Source: Actinocorallia populi
GTDB taxonomy: Bacteria; Actinomycetota; Actinomycetes; Streptosporangiales; Streptosporangiaceae
DNA: 64,000 bases
Reading direction: 5' to 3'
NCBI RefSeq assembly: GCF_002995495.1
Contig: NZ_PVZV01000004.1
Span: 62,001 to 126,000 of the forward strand
The notes beneath the pieces are model-generated. The model did no database searches, had not been told where the DNA came from, and saw nothing but the letters and a program-made list of their open reading frames with translations. The position numbers and the translations under genes are program-made. This document shows, one piece after another, positions 63,641 through 64,000 of the stretch. How positions within the stretch are numbered: the first letter of the stretch is position 1; each line of letters begins with the position of its first letter.

Positions 63641-64000
63641 CCACCGATCTCATGACGAACCCGACGTCCCCCGCCACACCATGGACGGACCTGCTGCCGT
63701 CCGCCGCCGAGGCCTGCCTGACAGCCCTCCTGAAGGGAGCCGACCAGGACTGGTCGCGCCACGCCCGGGGCCTCGACTGGACCTGCCGCCAGACCCTCGA
63801 CCACCTCGCCCTCGGGCTGACCGGTTACGCGGGCCTGCTCATCGCCCGCCCCCGCGACCGCTACATCACCCTCTTCGCCTCGCTCGACCCGCAGGCGCCC
63901 GTCCCCGACTGCCTGGACGGCCTCCGCATCGCCGCCTCTCTCCTGGCCTCCACCGTCCGCGACACGCCCCGCGACGTGCGCGCCTGGCACCCGTGGGGCC
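63637..64000 (+). CDS. Maleylpyruvate isomerase/DinB-like N-terminal protein, cut by window edge
   Basis: The first 121 codons are present; the gene runs off the right edge. The ATG overlaps the stop of the imine-reductase-like gene (ATGA). Text: TPWTDLLPSAAEACLTALLK, LDWTCRQTLDHLALGLTGYA, DGLRIAASLLASTVRDTP. The W(T/S)xxxTLDHL pattern is that of the DinB/mycothiol-dependent maleylpyruvate isomerase N-terminal four-helix domain, with the metal His expected in LDHLA. The function cannot be fixed from the fragment. Confidence 0.65.
   Translation, partial: MTTDLMTNPTSPATPWTDLLPSAAEACLTALLKGADQDWSRHARGLDWTCRQTLDHLALGLTGYAGLLIARPRDRYITLFASLDPQAPVPDCLDGLRIAASLLASTVRDTPRDVRAWHPWG

Noticed and set aside
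1-64000. tRNA or rRNA genes
   Set aside because: No cloverleaf-like segments with a GTTCGAATC-type T arm and no rRNA blocks were noticed; a covariance-model scan would be decisive.

Overview
High-GC actinomycete chromosome. Very strong G/C at third codon positions, paired XRE/DUF397 regulators, many Ser/Thr kinases, GTG/TTG starts and leaderless promoters all point to Actinomycetota. The secreted polyester hydrolase at 49295-50167 closely resembles, from memory, the Thermomonospora/Thermobifida cutinases, so Streptosporangiales (Thermomonosporaceae, e.g. Actinomadura or Thermomonospora) is my best guess; this is inference. No rRNA, tRNA or CRISPR array was seen.

Layout. 1-3.7 kb: DNA alkylation repair fragment, hemerythrin protein, a DUF397/XRE pair facing an anti-sigma-type ATPase, and a DUF5519 protein. 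3.9-6.1 kb: one-protein sensor (HTH, coiled coil, membrane segment, PstS-like domain). 6.1-8.3 kb: MarR plus 14-TM exporter under a clear operator. 8.3-15.3 kb: LysR regulator and a six-gene aromatic ring-cleavage operon. 15.3-22.7 kb: sugar module (isomerase, ROK regulator, ribose-type ABC transporter, Gfo/Idh oxidoreductase). 22.7-26.1 kb: Acg-type flavoprotein, DUF4383 protein, type III polyketide synthase with a partner methyltransferase. 26.1-31.6 kb: accessory small genes (DUF6292, GntR, GNAT, cyclase-like membrane protein, RHH-like protein, DUF488, copper-storage-type protein, two small membrane paralogs). 31.7-37.8 kb: four-domain RNA-repair protein, ABC1 kinase, NarL-type two-component system. 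37.7-39.9 kb: a pentapeptide-repeat gene broken by a TnpB-bearing IS200/IS605-type element. 39.9-43.7 kb: stress proteins (DUF2267, Hsp20) and a kinase fused to a cold-shock domain. 43.7-47.6 kb: membrane-anchored binding protein with a tandem kinase/pseudokinase. 47.5-52 kb: carotenoid-desaturase-like flavoprotein, polyester hydrolase, acyl-CoA dehydrogenase-fold protein with a TetR regulator. 52-56 kb: kinase/solute-binding/vWA fusion plus a second anchored binding protein. 56-64 kb: two TesB thioesterases, a RecB-like nuclease, a second DUF397/XRE pair, a YcxB-like protein, a GlxA regulator and an imine-reductase-like operon running off the edge.

How the parts work together. The most unusual theme is solute-binding domains of ABC-transporter type that occur without transporters and are joined, by fusion or by operon, to signalling modules: 3950-6127, 43779-47030 and 52158-56038. 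I read these as extracytoplasmic ligand sensors (inference). The two XRE/DUF397 loci are paralogous, with XRE proteins of identical length (293 aa), and both carry GTGCGCAC-type iterons at an exact 15-bp period about 130 bp upstream of the XRE start, which I propose as their operators. Several genes have a TANNNT -10 element 6-8 bp before the start codon and no ribosome binding site, so leaderless expression is probably common here.
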